From assembly GCA_002306345.1 (NCBI GenBank), contig DBRQ01000003.1, positions 7,317-21,414 on the forward strand: 14,098 bases of DNA, in the 5' to 3' direction. Shown here piece after piece: positions 1 to 8,373 of the stretch. The stretch is from Candidatus Pacebacteria bacterium UBA1364. Its GTDB lineage: Bacteria; Patescibacteriota; Microgenomatia; UBA1400; PJMF01. A program made the position numbers and the translations under genes. Below the pieces are notes generated by a model, which worked only from the letters and a program-made list of their open reading frames with translations, was not told the origin of the DNA and did not search any database. Within the stretch, counting starts at the first letter, position 1. Each line of letters begins with the position of its first letter.

Positions 1-171
1 AATTACAAAGGTTCGGCCGAATGGATTATTAATGATTTAGTCGGTGGTTTGCGTAGTGCCATGTCCTATGTTGGCGCTTCTAATATCAAAGAATTTCAGG
101 AAAGAACACAATTTGTACCCGTTTCATTGGCGGCTCAAGGGGAAGGAGTGGCTCACATTAGTAAAGGTTAG
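1..171 (+). CDS. guaB: IMP dehydrogenase / GMP reductase family protein, C-terminal end (partial)
   Basis: The reading frame is open from the left edge and ends in TAG at 169-171, giving the last 56 residues. The segment YKGSAEWIINDLVGGLRSAM followed by SYVGASNIKEFQERTQFVPV matches the C-terminal end of the IMPDH/GMP reductase TIM barrel, where the GGLRS-M-Y-GA block is diagnostic. IMPDH oxidises IMP to XMP with NAD+ in guanine nucleotide synthesis, in the cytoplasm. The catalytic cysteine loop and CBS domains would lie upstream, outside the window. The YVGAS wording also resembles GMP reductase, so the guaB symbol is likely but not certain. The end GEGVAHIS takes the place of the usual ESH-HD tail. 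The next gene is convergent (58-bp gap) and no strong terminator is visible between them. Confidence 0.8.
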   Translation, partial: NYKGSAEWIINDLVGGLRSAMSYVGASNIKEFQERTQFVPVSLAAQGEGVAHISKG

Positions 172-229
172 CTAAAAAATCTACGCGTCTATGCAGAGAG
201 TGCTTGGCTTTTAAGCCCGATAAGTCCCA

Positions 230-928
230 TTATTTAGTTTCTTTTTTAGACTGCTCTTTTAAATTGATAAATTTGTCAAATAAATAATCCTTTAACTTAA
301 AGAGCAGCCAGACCACAAAAATTAAAGCAATGCCTAATAAACCAATAAAAATTGGGTTACCTTTAATTTGTTGCCAGATATTATCTAATTGAGTCCAGCC
401 GAAATAACCTACTCCTAGATAAAAAGAATTGCGAATAATCACTCCAAAAAAAGTCATTAAAGCAAAAGCTTTAATGTCGTATTTAATGACGCCTGCTCCA
501 ACAGATACCAAACTAGTTGGAATAAAAGGCAAGGCACGAGCAATAATAAGCAAAAAATTGTCGATCCAAGTTCCAGTTAAAAAAGCACCGATTTGCTCGA
601 TTAATTTGTGACTTACACCGATGTATTTGCCAAACTTACCAATGACTAAGTCTTCGAGTTTATCGGCAGCCAGATAAATAACACAACTGGAGAGAGTTTT
701 GGCAACAGAAGAGACTAACACCACTGTTACTAACTGCAAAAAAACAAAGTTTTGTGCCTTAGCCAGTGCAGCTGCAGTGGTCATCACAAAGGGTGAAGGG
801 ATCGGAGCAATAATTTCTTCTAAAAAAGAGCCAATAATTACGAAAAATTCCAAATTAATGGTTTTCGACAGATATTCTAGCCAACTAATAATTTGATCAA
901 CAATAGACACAGAACTTGATCCTAGCAT
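230..928 (-). CDS. DedA family (VTT domain) integral membrane protein
   Basis: This 232-residue multi-spanning membrane protein has the DedA/SNARE-associated VTT-domain pattern: an early acidic-proline motif FLEEIIAPIPSP (residues 35-46), the motif RALPFIPTSLVSVGAG (131-146), and GVIIRNSFYLGVGYFGW (162-178), with a final TM at about 193-212 and a lysine-rich cytoplasmic tail. DedA proteins support membrane homeostasis, and members of the family act in undecaprenyl-phosphate or phospholipid translocation; which substrate applies here cannot be read from the sequence. The arginine at 131 and the glutamates at 37/38 correspond to the conserved charged residues of the family. It lies 30 bp downstream of the GH57-like gene on the same strand and could be co-transcribed with it. 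The start at 928 lacks a Shine-Dalgarno motif, as do most host-side genes here. Confidence 0.85.
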   Translation of the reverse strand: MLGSSSVSIVDQIISWLEYLSKTINLEFFVIIGSFLEEIIAPIPSPFVMTTAAALAKAQNFVFLQLVTVVLVSSVAKTLSSCVIYLAADKLEDLVIGKFGKYIGVSHKLIEQIGAFLTGTWIDNFLLIIARALPFIPTSLVSVGAGVIKYDIKAFALMTFFGVIIRNSFYLGVGYFGWTQLDNIWQQIKGNPIFIGLLGIALIFVVWLLFKLKDYLFDKFINLKEQSKKETK

Positions 929-958
929 AAAAGGAGAATGATTGGAATTTGTAATTTA

Positions 959-2278
959 TTAATTAAAGCAATCAGCAAAAATTGTAACTAAATCCTGACC
1001 AGAATAAGGGTCAATTCCCTTAGATAATTCTTGTATTAAATTTTGTTGTAATTTTTTGGCTAAAAGTGTCTGACCAGCATCTTTTAAATTTTCGAGACTT
1101 TGCCTAGCAAAAAGTAAATTGATTCTACCAGAAGTTAGTGGGTTGTTAAAAAATGTGGGACAACTAGTTTGTGCTTCCAGAGAAGAAGCTTTTGCAGCTA
1201 AAAGTGACATTTCACTATTGTTTGATCCTTTATGATAAATAGCTTGAGTAAAATTAGCCGCGAGTTTTTCTGGCCAGGCTTTTCCTAACTCTTGATCTAA
1301 AAGCAAGGTTATTTGTTGATTAAAATCACTCAGGGCATTGCAATAGTGAGTTTTCCAAGCACCGTTTTTACCTTCATCACATGGACAAGCACCGTGCCAT
1401 CTAATTAAATTTCCATGTGGGCAACTCCAGGCCGTGCGTTGATTTAACTTGCCACTACGATAATCTGAAGTTAACCAGACCTTTGTAATATCATTAATAT
1501 TCAAAATACCGATTCCAGCATTAGGCAAGCTAACAGTTAATAAATAGTTAATGAATAAATTGGCAAATGGAACATGATGACCAAAAGTTTCCCCGTCCGT
1601 CCAACTGATCATTGGCAGCGATGGTGTTAAATCTTTAATGCGAGGAATAATAAGTTTTTCGGCAAACTTATCAGCATTACTTTTATCACCATTGCCTAAT
1701 TCAGAAGAAACTGGGCGATCAAAAGGTAAAGCAAGAATATGATTACCATTTTCTAAATCAAGAATAATTGGATGATTGTCAGCTGGACCATCAAGACCAC
1801 TAATTTGTTCTGGAGCACATAAAACTCCTAAATAACCGGCTTCTGCTAAAACCTCTAATGTAGCATTATCTAAAGCTGATTCCGGTGGCCAAAACCATTG
1901 TGGGGTTGCACCAACATCTTCTTTAAAAGCATTCTGTCCAGCTTTAATTAAAATCTCTTTATCTCTTTTGTCTAAATCTGGTAATAAAACATGCAAAAAA
2001 GAATCACCAACTCCTCTAGATCTCATGGTTTCTTTGAGATGCGTTGTTTCTTCTTGGTTAAGTAAACTTGGCATCATTTTGCGAATTGTTGCATAAAAAT
2101 CAAAAGAAGCTAAGTCTAGCGTACCTTCTCGAATTTGTGGACTATAACACTCGCGAGTAATTTTTAAATTCCAGTCAACTTCTTGGGTACTTTTTCCCTC
2201 AAGTCGATTATGAGCGGGTTGGCGAGGTGGCTGATAAATATTTTGGCCGGCAACAAAAAATTTTTCACAATTAGGCAT
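959..2278 (-). CDS. GH57/DUF3536-like polysaccharide-acting protein (short form)
   Basis: The 439-residue soluble protein carries hallmarks of the GH57-related DUF3536 family: YQPPR with WNLKITRECYSP near the N-terminus (15-47), WFWPPESALDNATLEVLAEAG (128-148), TDGETFGHH (227-235), and RTAWSCPHG-RWHGACPC (281-300). GH57 enzymes act on alpha-glucans through a glutamate nucleophile in a (beta/alpha)7 barrel. DUF3536 proteins are poorly characterised, so the substrate is unknown. From family knowledge, DUF3536 proteins are usually considerably longer (about 800 aa), so this may be a shortened form lacking the C-terminal half. A TATAAG box at 2294-2289 sits only about ten bases before the ATG, suggesting a nearly leaderless mRNA. 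No signal peptide is evident. Confidence 0.7.
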   Translation of the reverse strand: MPNCEKFFVAGQNIYQPPRQPAHNRLEGKSTQEVDWNLKITRECYSPQIREGTLDLASFDFYATIRKMMPSLLNQEETTHLKETMRSRGVGDSFLHVLLPDLDKRDKEILIKAGQNAFKEDVGATPQWFWPPESALDNATLEVLAEAGYLGVLCAPEQISGLDGPADNHPIILDLENGNHILALPFDRPVSSELGNGDKSNADKFAEKLIIPRIKDLTPSLPMISWTDGETFGHHVPFANLFINYLLTVSLPNAGIGILNINDITKVWLTSDYRSGKLNQRTAWSCPHGNLIRWHGACPCDEGKNGAWKTHYCNALSDFNQQITLLLDQELGKAWPEKLAANFTQAIYHKGSNNSEMSLLAAKASSLEAQTSCPTFFNNPLTSGRINLLFARQSLENLKDAGQTLLAKKLQQNLIQELSKGIDPYSGQDLVTIFADCFN

Positions 2279-2288
2279 AAAAAGCTAG

Positions 2289-2294
2289 CTTATA
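2289..2294 (-). promoter_or_regulatory. Candidate -10 element of the GH57-like gene
   Basis: On the minus strand a TATAAG hexamer ends 10 bases before the ATG at 2278, which would place transcription start within about four bases of the start codon. No recognisable -35 box is present at 16-18 bases. This is a weak single-element call, made mainly because the cas4 gene shows the same geometry with a much better promoter. Confidence 0.3.
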
Positions 2295-2667
2295 CCGATT
2301 TTGACATATTGAAAAGTACGATAAAAGTATTAAATCTTATTTAGTGACGATTAAACATGTTTTGATAGTTCTAATAAATGAGATTATTTAAAGCAACTAA
2401 TTGCTTCGCCCTATATTATGATTTTTAAGTCTTAATGAAATCCATGGCGAATTAAGTGAACTAAATAATAGCACCCAAAACTGATCATATTTTATGAAAT
2501 GGTCTTTTTTAACTAACTGCAAAAAAACATTAAAAGGAAAGAGACATGTAATCTATAAATTATTGTGATTAATAAAATAGGCATAACTAATTGAGATGAG
2601 TGTATTCCAGTTAACTTAGTTACAGATTCAGAGTGCTAAATGTATCGTAACCCAATCATCAATAGTG

Positions 2668-2676
2668 TGTTATTAT
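2668..2676 (+). promoter_or_regulatory. Candidate extended -10 promoter of cas12a
   Basis: TG-T-TATTAT fits an extended -10 (TGnTATAAT) with one mismatch. Expected transcription start is near 2683, giving a leader of about 22 bases before the cas12a ATG at 2705. The -35 position (about 2648-2653) does not resemble TTGACA, as is common for extended -10 promoters. No Shine-Dalgarno motif precedes the ATG. Confidence 0.4.
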
Positions 2677-2704
2677 TAATCAGTAATAAATTCCTTACCA
2701 AATT

Positions 2705-5700
2705 ATGCAAAATAAACAAAGTTTTGCGGATTTTACCAACCTATATTCGTTATCTAAAACTCTCAGGTTCGAATTAAAACCTATTGGACAAACACAAGCA
2801 ATGCTTGATGAAAATAAAATTTTTGAAGTAGATGAAAATCGCAAAAAAGCTTATGACAAAACAAAACCATATTTTGATAGATTGCATAGAGAGTTTATTA
2901 ATGAATCATTAAGCAATGCGCAACTAAAAGGCATATCAGAGTACTTCGAAACTTTTAAACAATTTAGAAGCAACCAAAACAACAAAGATTTAAAAGAATT
3001 GATCAATAAACAACAAAAATTTTTGCGTCATCAAATAGTTACCCTTTTTGATGAAAATGGTAAACATTGGGCAACAACAAAATATGCACATTTAAAAATT
3101 AAAAAGAAAAATTTAGACATCTTATTTGATGAACAAGTTTTCTACATTCTTAAAGAGAGGTATGGTAGTGAGAAAGAAACACAATTAGTAGACAAAGAAA
3201 CTGGAGCAGTTACTTCAATTTTTGATAATTGGAAAGGATTCACCGGATATTTTACCAAATTTTTTGAAACACGAAAAAATTTTTATAAAAGTGATGGAAC
3301 CTCAACAGCACTAGCAACAAGAATTATCGACCAAAATCTTAATAGATTTTTTGATAATTTAGAAACTTTTCACAAAATCAAAGATAAAATTGACGTTAAA
3401 GAAGTTGAGATTTTTTTTAAATTAAAAGCAGATAATGTATTCTCTATTGATTTCTACAATCAATGTTTGCTGCAAAATGGTATAGATAAATATAATGATT
3501 TCTTAGGAGGTCAAACACTTGAAAATGGAGAAAAACAAAAAGGTATTAACGAAATTATTAATAAGTATAGGCAAGATAATAAGGACCAAAAATTACCATT
3601 TCTGAAAAAGTTAGATAAACAGATTCTGAGTGAAAAAGACCGGTTTATTAATGAAATAGAAAGCAAAGAAGAATTTTTTCAAGTTCTCACAGAATTTTAT
3701 CAGTCTGCCACAGTCAAAGTCACAATCATCAAAACATTGTTGAATGATTTTGTTCACAACACCGATAAATATAAGTTGGAAAAAATTTATCTTACTAAAG
3801 AAGCTTTCAATACTATTGCCAATAAATGGACAGATGAGACCCAAATCTTTGAAGATAATCTTGATTTGGTATTAAAAAATAAAAAGATAACTGCTAAACA
3901 AGATTTTATTCCCTTAGCTTACATTAAAGAAGCTTTGGAAGTAATTGAAAAAGACCGTAAATTCTTTAAGGATCGATATTACAATGATCCCCAAATTGGT
4001 TTTTTCCCTGATCAATCCTATTGGGAGCAATTCCTAGCAATTTTGAATTTTGAATTTATGACTCATTTTCAAAGAGTAGCTAAAGACAAAATAACTGGCA
4101 AGAAAATTGAACTCGGATATTTTGTATTTGAGAAAAGGATCAAAGAACTATTAGATAGCGATCCATCACTTAACTCACAATCTAAAATAATCATTAAAGA
4201 ATTCGCGGATGAAGTTTTGCATATTTTTCAAATGGCAAAATATTTCGCTTTAGAAAAAAAACGTGAATGGAAAGGTGACTATTACCAGCTTGATGATCAA
4301 TTTTATAATCACATTGATTATGGCTTTAAAGATCAATTTTATGAAAATGCTTATGAAAAAATTGTTCAGCCTTACAATAAAATTAGGAATTATTTAACTA
4401 AGAAACCTTACAGTGACGTAAAATGGAAATTAAATTTTGGCAACCCAACTTTAGCTAACGGATGGGATAAGAATAAAGAAGCTGACAACACTGCCGTTAT
4501 TCTAAAAAAAGATGGTAATTATTATTTAGGGGTAATGAAAAAAGGTAAGAATAAAATTTTTAGTGATCAAAATAAAGAGAAATATAAAGCATATAATTCA
4601 GCATATTACGAAAAGCTTGTCTATAAATTGTTTCCTGATCCATCAAAAATGTTTCCCAAAGTTTGTTTTTCAAAAAAAGGATTAAATTTTTTTCAACCAT
4701 CAGAAGAAATCCTGCGGATTTACAAAAACAATGAATTTAAAAAAGGTAATACTTTTTCCATTAGTAGCATGCAAAAACTTATTGCCTTTTATATAGATTG
4801 TTTAGGATTATATGAGGGTTGGAAACATTATGAATTTAAGAATATAAAAGACGTGCGTCAGTATAAAGAAAATATTGGTGAATTTTATGCAGATGTAGCA
4901 GAATCAGGCTATAAATTATGGTTTGAGAAAATATCTGAAGAATATATTACGCAAAAAAATCAACTGGGGGAATTGTTTCTTTTTCAAATCTATAATAAAG
5001 ATTTTGCAAAGAAAACTACTGGAAGAAAAAATCTTCATACCATTTATTTTGAGGAACTATTTTCTCAAACCAATATTGATAATAATTTCCCCTTTAAACT
5101 AAACGGTCAGGCAGAACTTTTTTATCGACCAAAATCTTTAGAAAAGATAGAAGAAAAGAGAAACTTTAAACGAAGTATTGTTAACAAAAAACGTTACACT
5201 CAAAATAAAATTTTCTTTCACGTACCTATTACTTTGAATAGAACTTCTGAGAACATTGGTCGATTTAATGTGCGAGTTAATAATTTTTTGGCTAATAATT
5301 CTAATGTAAACATTGTTGGAGTTGATCGTGGTGAAAAAAATTTGGCTTATTACTCTATCATTAAACAAAACGGTGAGGTATTAAAGAGTGGGTCATTAAA
5401 TATAATTAACGGAGTCGATTATCATGCTTTATTGACAGATAGAGCTCAAAGAAGAGAACAAGAGCGTAGAAATTGGCAAGATGTAGAAAGTATTAAAGAT
5501 TTAAAAAGAGGATATATTTCTCAAGTTGTTCATGAATTAGTCAGTCTTGCCATTAAATATAATGCCATTATCGTAATGGAAGATTTAAACATGCGTTTTA
5601 AACAAATAAGAGGTGGTATAGAAAAAAGCACTTATCAACAATTAGAAAAGGCCCTAATTGAGAAACTCAACTTTCTTGTAAATAAAGAAGAAACTGATTC

Positions 5701-6532
5701 AAATCAAGCAGGAAATTTATTGAATGCCTACCAACTAACAGCTCCTTTTAAAACATTTAAAGACATGGGCAAGCAAACTGGTATTATTTTTTACACTCAA
5801 GCATCTTATACTTCCAAAATTGATCCTTTAACCGGTTGGCGTCCAAATATTTATCTTAGATACTCTAACGCCAAACAAGCAAAAGCAGACATTTTAATGT
5901 TTACCAATATCTATTTCAGTGAGAAAAAAGACAGGTTTGAGTTTACTTATGATCTTGAAAAAATTGATGATAAAAGGAAAGATTTACCAATCAAAACAGA
6001 ATGGACCGTTTGCTCAAATGTTGAAAGATTTAGCTGGGAAAAAAGCTTGAACAATAATAAAGGTGGATATGTGCACTACCCGATCCAAGATAGTAATGGT
6101 GAGGAGAGCATAACCAGTAAACTTAAAAAGTTATTCATGGACTTTGGTATTGACTTAACTGATATTAAGACTCAAATCGAAAGCCTTGATACGAATAAAA
6201 AAGATAATGCGAATTTTTTTAGAAAATTTATTTTTTATTTTCAATTAATTTGTCAAATTAGAAATACTCAAGTAAATAAAAGTGATGATGGAAATGATTT
6301 TATTTTTTCACCAGTAGAACCATTTTTTGATAGCCGTTTTGCTGATAAATTCAGAAAAAACTTGCCAAAAAATGGGGATGAAAACGGAGCTTACAATATT
6401 GCTAGAAAAGGTTTAATAATTCTCCATAAGATCAGTGATTATTTTGTTAAGGAAGGTTCGACAGATAAAATTAGTTGGAAAGATTTAAGCATTTCTCAAA
6501 CAGAATGGGACAATTTTACAACAGACAAATAA
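2705..6532 (+). CDS. cas12a: Cas12a (Cpf1), type V-A CRISPR effector nuclease
   Basis: This 1275-residue protein is a full-length Cas12a, the single RNA-guided effector that processes its own crRNA and cuts DNA next to T-rich PAMs. The N-terminus has the family signature SLSKTLRFELKPIGQT (16-31). The split RuvC site is intact: D874 in VGVDRGEKNLAYYS, E959 in VMEDLN, D1225 in DENGAYNIA. The Nuc-domain arginine is R1186 in QIRNT. The bridge-helix region and the YQLTAPFKTF-KMGKQTG-type segment are present. Odd point: between ELFYR (804-808) and FFH (837-839) only 28 residues occur. By my recall of FnCas12a this segment is about 45 residues there and holds the histidine and lysines that cleave pre-crRNA; I find no His-Pro-Ala equivalent here. 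It is followed 60 bp later by cas4 with its own promoter. Identification is secure; activity is inferred. Confidence 0.98.
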   Translation: MQNKQSFADFTNLYSLSKTLRFELKPIGQTQAMLDENKIFEVDENRKKAYDKTKPYFDRLHREFINESLSNAQLKGISEYFETFKQFRSNQNNKDLKELINKQQKFLRHQIVTLFDENGKHWATTKYAHLKIKKKNLDILFDEQVFYILKERYGSEKETQLVDKETGAVTSIFDNWKGFTGYFTKFFETRKNFYKSDGTSTALATRIIDQNLNRFFDNLETFHKIKDKIDVKEVEIFFKLKADNVFSIDFYNQCLLQNGIDKYNDFLGGQTLENGEKQKGINEIINKYRQDNKDQKLPFLKKLDKQILSEKDRFINEIESKEEFFQVLTEFYQSATVKVTIIKTLLNDFVHNTDKYKLEKIYLTKEAFNTIANKWTDETQIFEDNLDLVLKNKKITAKQDFIPLAYIKEALEVIEKDRKFFKDRYYNDPQIGFFPDQSYWEQFLAILNFEFMTHFQRVAKDKITGKKIELGYFVFEKRIKELLDSDPSLNSQSKIIIKEFADEVLHIFQMAKYFALEKKREWKGDYYQLDDQFYNHIDYGFKDQFYENAYEKIVQPYNKIRNYLTKKPYSDVKWKLNFGNPTLANGWDKNKEADNTAVILKKDGNYYLGVMKKGKNKIFSDQNKEKYKAYNSAYYEKLVYKLFPDPSKMFPKVCFSKKGLNFFQPSEEILRIYKNNEFKKGNTFSISSMQKLIAFYIDCLGLYEGWKHYEFKNIKDVRQYKENIGEFYADVAESGYKLWFEKISEEYITQKNQLGELFLFQIYNKDFAKKTTGRKNLHTIYFEELFSQTNIDNNFPFKLNGQAELFYRPKSLEKIEEKRNFKRSIVNKKRYTQNKIFFHVPITLNRTSENIGRFNVRVNNFLANNSNVNIVGVDRGEKNLAYYSIIKQNGEVLKSGSLNIINGVDYHALLTDRAQRREQERRNWQDVESIKDLKRGYISQVVHELVSLAIKYNAIIVMEDLNMRFKQIRGGIEKSTYQQLEKALIEKLNFLVNKEETDSNQAGNLLNAYQLTAPFKTFKDMGKQTGIIFYTQASYTSKIDPLTGWRPNIYLRYSNAKQAKADILMFTNIYFSEKKDRFEFTYDLEKIDDKRKDLPIKTEWTVCSNVERFSWEKSLNNNKGGYVHYPIQDSNGEESITSKLKKLFMDFGIDLTDIKTQIESLDTNKKDNANFFRKFIFYFQLICQIRNTQVNKSDDGNDFIFSPVEPFFDSRFADKFRKNLPKNGDENGAYNIARKGLIILHKISDYFVKEGSTDKISWKDLSISQTEWDNFTTDK

Positions 6533-6552
6533 TGTTATTTGGTATCCTATAG

Positions 6553-6581
6553 TTTACAAAATTAGGACTTTATGTTATAAT
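6553..6581 (+). promoter_or_regulatory. Promoter for cas4-cas1-cas2
   Basis: TTTACA (6553-6558), a 17-base spacer, and TATAAT (6576-6581) preceded by TG (6573-6574) make a near-consensus sigma70 promoter with an extended -10. Transcription would start near 6588, about five bases before the cas4 ATG at 6593, so the mRNA would be nearly leaderless. It sits in the 60-bp gap after cas12a and would let the adaptation genes be expressed independently of the effector. Confidence 0.7.
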
Positions 6582-6592
6582 CTCCCGTTTAT

Positions 6593-7132
6593 ATGGATGG
6601 CATAATAAATATTTCTTATATAAACGACTTTTTGTATTGTCCAAAGTCGTTGTATCTACATATTATCTACGATAACTTTGATAGTAAAGTTTTTCATGAC
6701 AAACCTCAGGTTAGTGGCAATTTAGCTCATGAATCAATTGACCAAAATCATTACTCTACTTCTCAGCATATTTTACAAGGATTATCTGTTTATAGCCAAA
6801 GATTGGGAGTAAAAGGTAAAATCGACCTTTATGATAAACAAGAACAGTCATTGATTGAGCGTAAGTATCAAGTAAAAAAGATTTATAAGGGTTATATTTA
6901 TCAGCTTTACGCACAAATGTATTGCTTGGAAGAAATCAATTATCCAGTTTCCAAATTGTTCATTCATTCATTATCTGATAATAAGAGATATGAAGTTGCT
7001 TTGCCTTCAAAAATTGAGAAAAAAGAATTTGAATCTTTAATTGAAAAGATGAAATCTTTTGATGAAAACATGTTGCTTAATCACAAATGCCCTCATTGCG
7101 ATAATAATATTTACAGTTTACTTAATTGGTAA
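6593..7132 (+). CDS. cas4: Cas4, RecB-like CRISPR adaptation nuclease
   Basis: This 179-residue protein has the Cas4 layout: C16 in FLYCPKSLYL, H46 in NLAHESID, D78 in GKIDLYD, E89 and K91 in LIERKYQ, and the QLYAQMY helix (104-110), which together form the RecB-type PD-(D/E)XK nuclease core. Cas4 trims and PAM-selects prespacers for Cas1-Cas2. The iron-sulfur cluster normally uses one N-terminal and three C-terminal cysteines. Here only C166 and C169 are at the C-terminus, and the tail IYSLLNW ends with N178 where the family usually has the last cysteine. The other two frames do not supply a missing cysteine, so this is not an obvious frameshift. There is no Shine-Dalgarno motif. The stop at 7130-7132 is five bases before the cas1 ATG. 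Confidence 0.92.
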   Translation: MDGIINISYINDFLYCPKSLYLHIIYDNFDSKVFHDKPQVSGNLAHESIDQNHYSTSQHILQGLSVYSQRLGVKGKIDLYDKQEQSLIERKYQVKKIYKGYIYQLYAQMYCLEEINYPVSKLFIHSLSDNKRYEVALPSKIEKKEFESLIEKMKSFDENMLLNHKCPHCDNNIYSLLNW

Positions 7133-7137
7133 CGCTT

Positions 7138-8091
7138 ATGCTAAAAAAAGCTGATTTTCAAGCTAAAAGAATTCTTACTGTACAAGCAGAATATGGTCAT
7201 TGCTATGTGCTTAAATTAGTTAATGATAATTTAAAATTTATTTGTGATGCCAAAGCAATTAATCAAATATCTTGTCATTTAGTTTTTGCAGTTTTTATTA
7301 TCGGTGAAATTACCATTACTACAGCCCTACTTAAAAAGTTAAATTCTTTGGGCGTTTCAGTATTTTTACTAAATTATAATTTATCAGTTAAAGCGGCTAT
7401 GTTATCAGAATCTGAAGGCAATTATTTATTAAGAAGTAAACAATATAATAATAATGATTCTTTAAATATTGCAAAAAACTTAGTAGCAAAGAAAATTGAC
7501 TCTCAAGAATCAGTACTCAAAAAAGTTAGAAAAAAATATCCTAAAAATGTTTTTGAAAAAGCTCATCAACAATTAATAACCGCAAAAGACAATCAACAAT
7601 TATTGGGCATAGAGGGCAATGTCAGTAAAAATTATTTTCAAACCTTATTTGTTAAAATCGGTTGGTTCCGCCGTGCCCCTCAAACTAAAGAAGATATTCC
7701 TAATCTATTACTAGACATCGGTTATACCTATTTATTCAATTATTGCGATGCTTTATTAAGACTTTTTGGGTTTGATACTTATAAAGGATATTATCATCAA
7801 GTATTCTTTCAAAGAAAATCATTAACTTGCGACGTAATGGAACCTATGAGACCATTAATTGATTATCAATTAGTAAAAAGTTTTAATTTAAAACAAATCA
7901 AAGAAACAGACTTTATTTTTAAAAATGGCCATTTTGATTTTAAAGATGGTTTCAAAGGTAGCAAATATTATAGTTCTATATTTTTTGAATCGATTAGTGA
8001 AAAAAAAGAAGAAATTTATAATTTTGTTTTGCAATTTTATAGATATTGTATGGATAACAAAAAATATCAATTTCCAGAATTTAAGGTATAA
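7138..8091 (+). CDS. cas1: Cas1, CRISPR integrase
   Basis: Cas1 is the metal-dependent integrase that inserts new spacers at the leader end of the array together with Cas2. From the ATG at 7138 the protein is 317 residues. The catalytic set is visible: E159 in LLGIEGNVSKNYF, H220 in YKGYYHQVFFQ, and E235 in CDVMEPMRPLID. The N-terminal beta domain includes FIIGEITITTALLKKLNSLG, as expected. I chose ATG 7138, just after the cas4 stop; a TTG at 7126 in the same frame would overlap cas4 and add four residues. Neither start has a good Shine-Dalgarno motif. The gene is co-directional with cas4 and cas2, with gaps of 5 and 3 bases, so the three form one operon. Confidence 0.95.
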   Translation: MLKKADFQAKRILTVQAEYGHCYVLKLVNDNLKFICDAKAINQISCHLVFAVFIIGEITITTALLKKLNSLGVSVFLLNYNLSVKAAMLSESEGNYLLRSKQYNNNDSLNIAKNLVAKKIDSQESVLKKVRKKYPKNVFEKAHQQLITAKDNQQLLGIEGNVSKNYFQTLFVKIGWFRRAPQTKEDIPNLLLDIGYTYLFNYCDALLRLFGFDTYKGYYHQVFFQRKSLTCDVMEPMRPLIDYQLVKSFNLKQIKETDFIFKNGHFDFKDGFKGSKYYSSIFFESISEKKEEIYNFVLQFYRYCMDNKKYQFPEFKV

Positions 8092-8094
8092 AGT

Positions 8095-8373
8095 ATGCTC
8101 ATAGTTTCCTACGATTTTAGTAATGATAAAACTAGAACTAAATTTTCTAAATTTCTAGAAAAATACGGTTGGCGTATGCAATATTCAGTTTTTGTGATTA
8201 CAAATAGCCCCAGAGTATTGGAAAATATTATAGCTGAAATAGATCAAAAATATCAAAAACTATTTCAAAAGACTGATAGTATAGTTATTTTCCCTTTTTG
8301 CTTGAGTTGTACAACAAAAGTGATCAGATATGGCTGTGCTAAACATGAGTTGGAAAATGTGGTATACTTTTAA
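8095..8373 (+). CDS. cas2: Cas2, structural partner of Cas1
   Basis: The 92-residue protein opens with LIVSYDFSNDKTRTKFSKFL (2-21) and continues KYGWRMQYSVFVI, the ferredoxin-fold Cas2 signature with an aspartate at the end of the first strand. Cas2 dimers bridge two Cas1 dimers in the spacer-integration complex. The ATG lies three bases after the cas1 stop, with an AAGG at 8083-8086 as a plausible ribosome site inside the cas1 end. It is the last gene before the leader and array. Confidence 0.95.
   Translation: MLIVSYDFSNDKTRTKFSKFLEKYGWRMQYSVFVITNSPRVLENIIAEIDQKYQKLFQKTDSIVIFPFCLSCTTKVIRYGCAKHELENVVYF

Larger units (their letters stand above)
2279..2704. other. Non-coding stretch upstream of cas12a
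   Basis: This 426-bp AT-rich gap separates the divergent GH57-like gene and cas12a. I see no ORF, tRNA or repeat matching the CRISPR array on either strand, so no tracrRNA-type anti-repeat; type V-A needs none. It contains a palindrome TTAAG-T-CTTAA at 2425-2435, nested inside the inverted arms TTCGCC (2405-2410) and GGCGAA (2446-2451). An isolated TTGACA lies at 2301-2306 without a good -10. A candidate cas12a promoter is near its right end. Whether the nested inverted repeats are functional is unknown. Confidence 0.6.

Noticed and set aside
204..217. Possible terminator GGCTT/AAGCC after guaB
   Set aside because: The loop would be only two bases and no U-tract follows.
729..746. An 18-base exact match, ACTAACTGCAAAAAAACA, also at 2512-2529
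   Set aside because: It includes a 7-A run, the flanks do not match, and one copy is inside the DedA gene; chance in AT-rich DNA is a sufficient explanation.
429..896. Small + strand open frames opposite the DedA gene
   Set aside because: They are antisense to a clear membrane-protein gene and show no domain features.
2279..2704. Possible tracrRNA or scout-type RNA upstream of cas12a
   Set aside because: No anti-repeat to the 36-bp CRISPR repeat is visible and Cas12a does not need one.
7126..7137. TTG start for cas1 giving four extra residues
   Set aside because: It would overlap the cas4 stop and has no ribosome site; the ATG at 7138 directly after cas4 is simpler.
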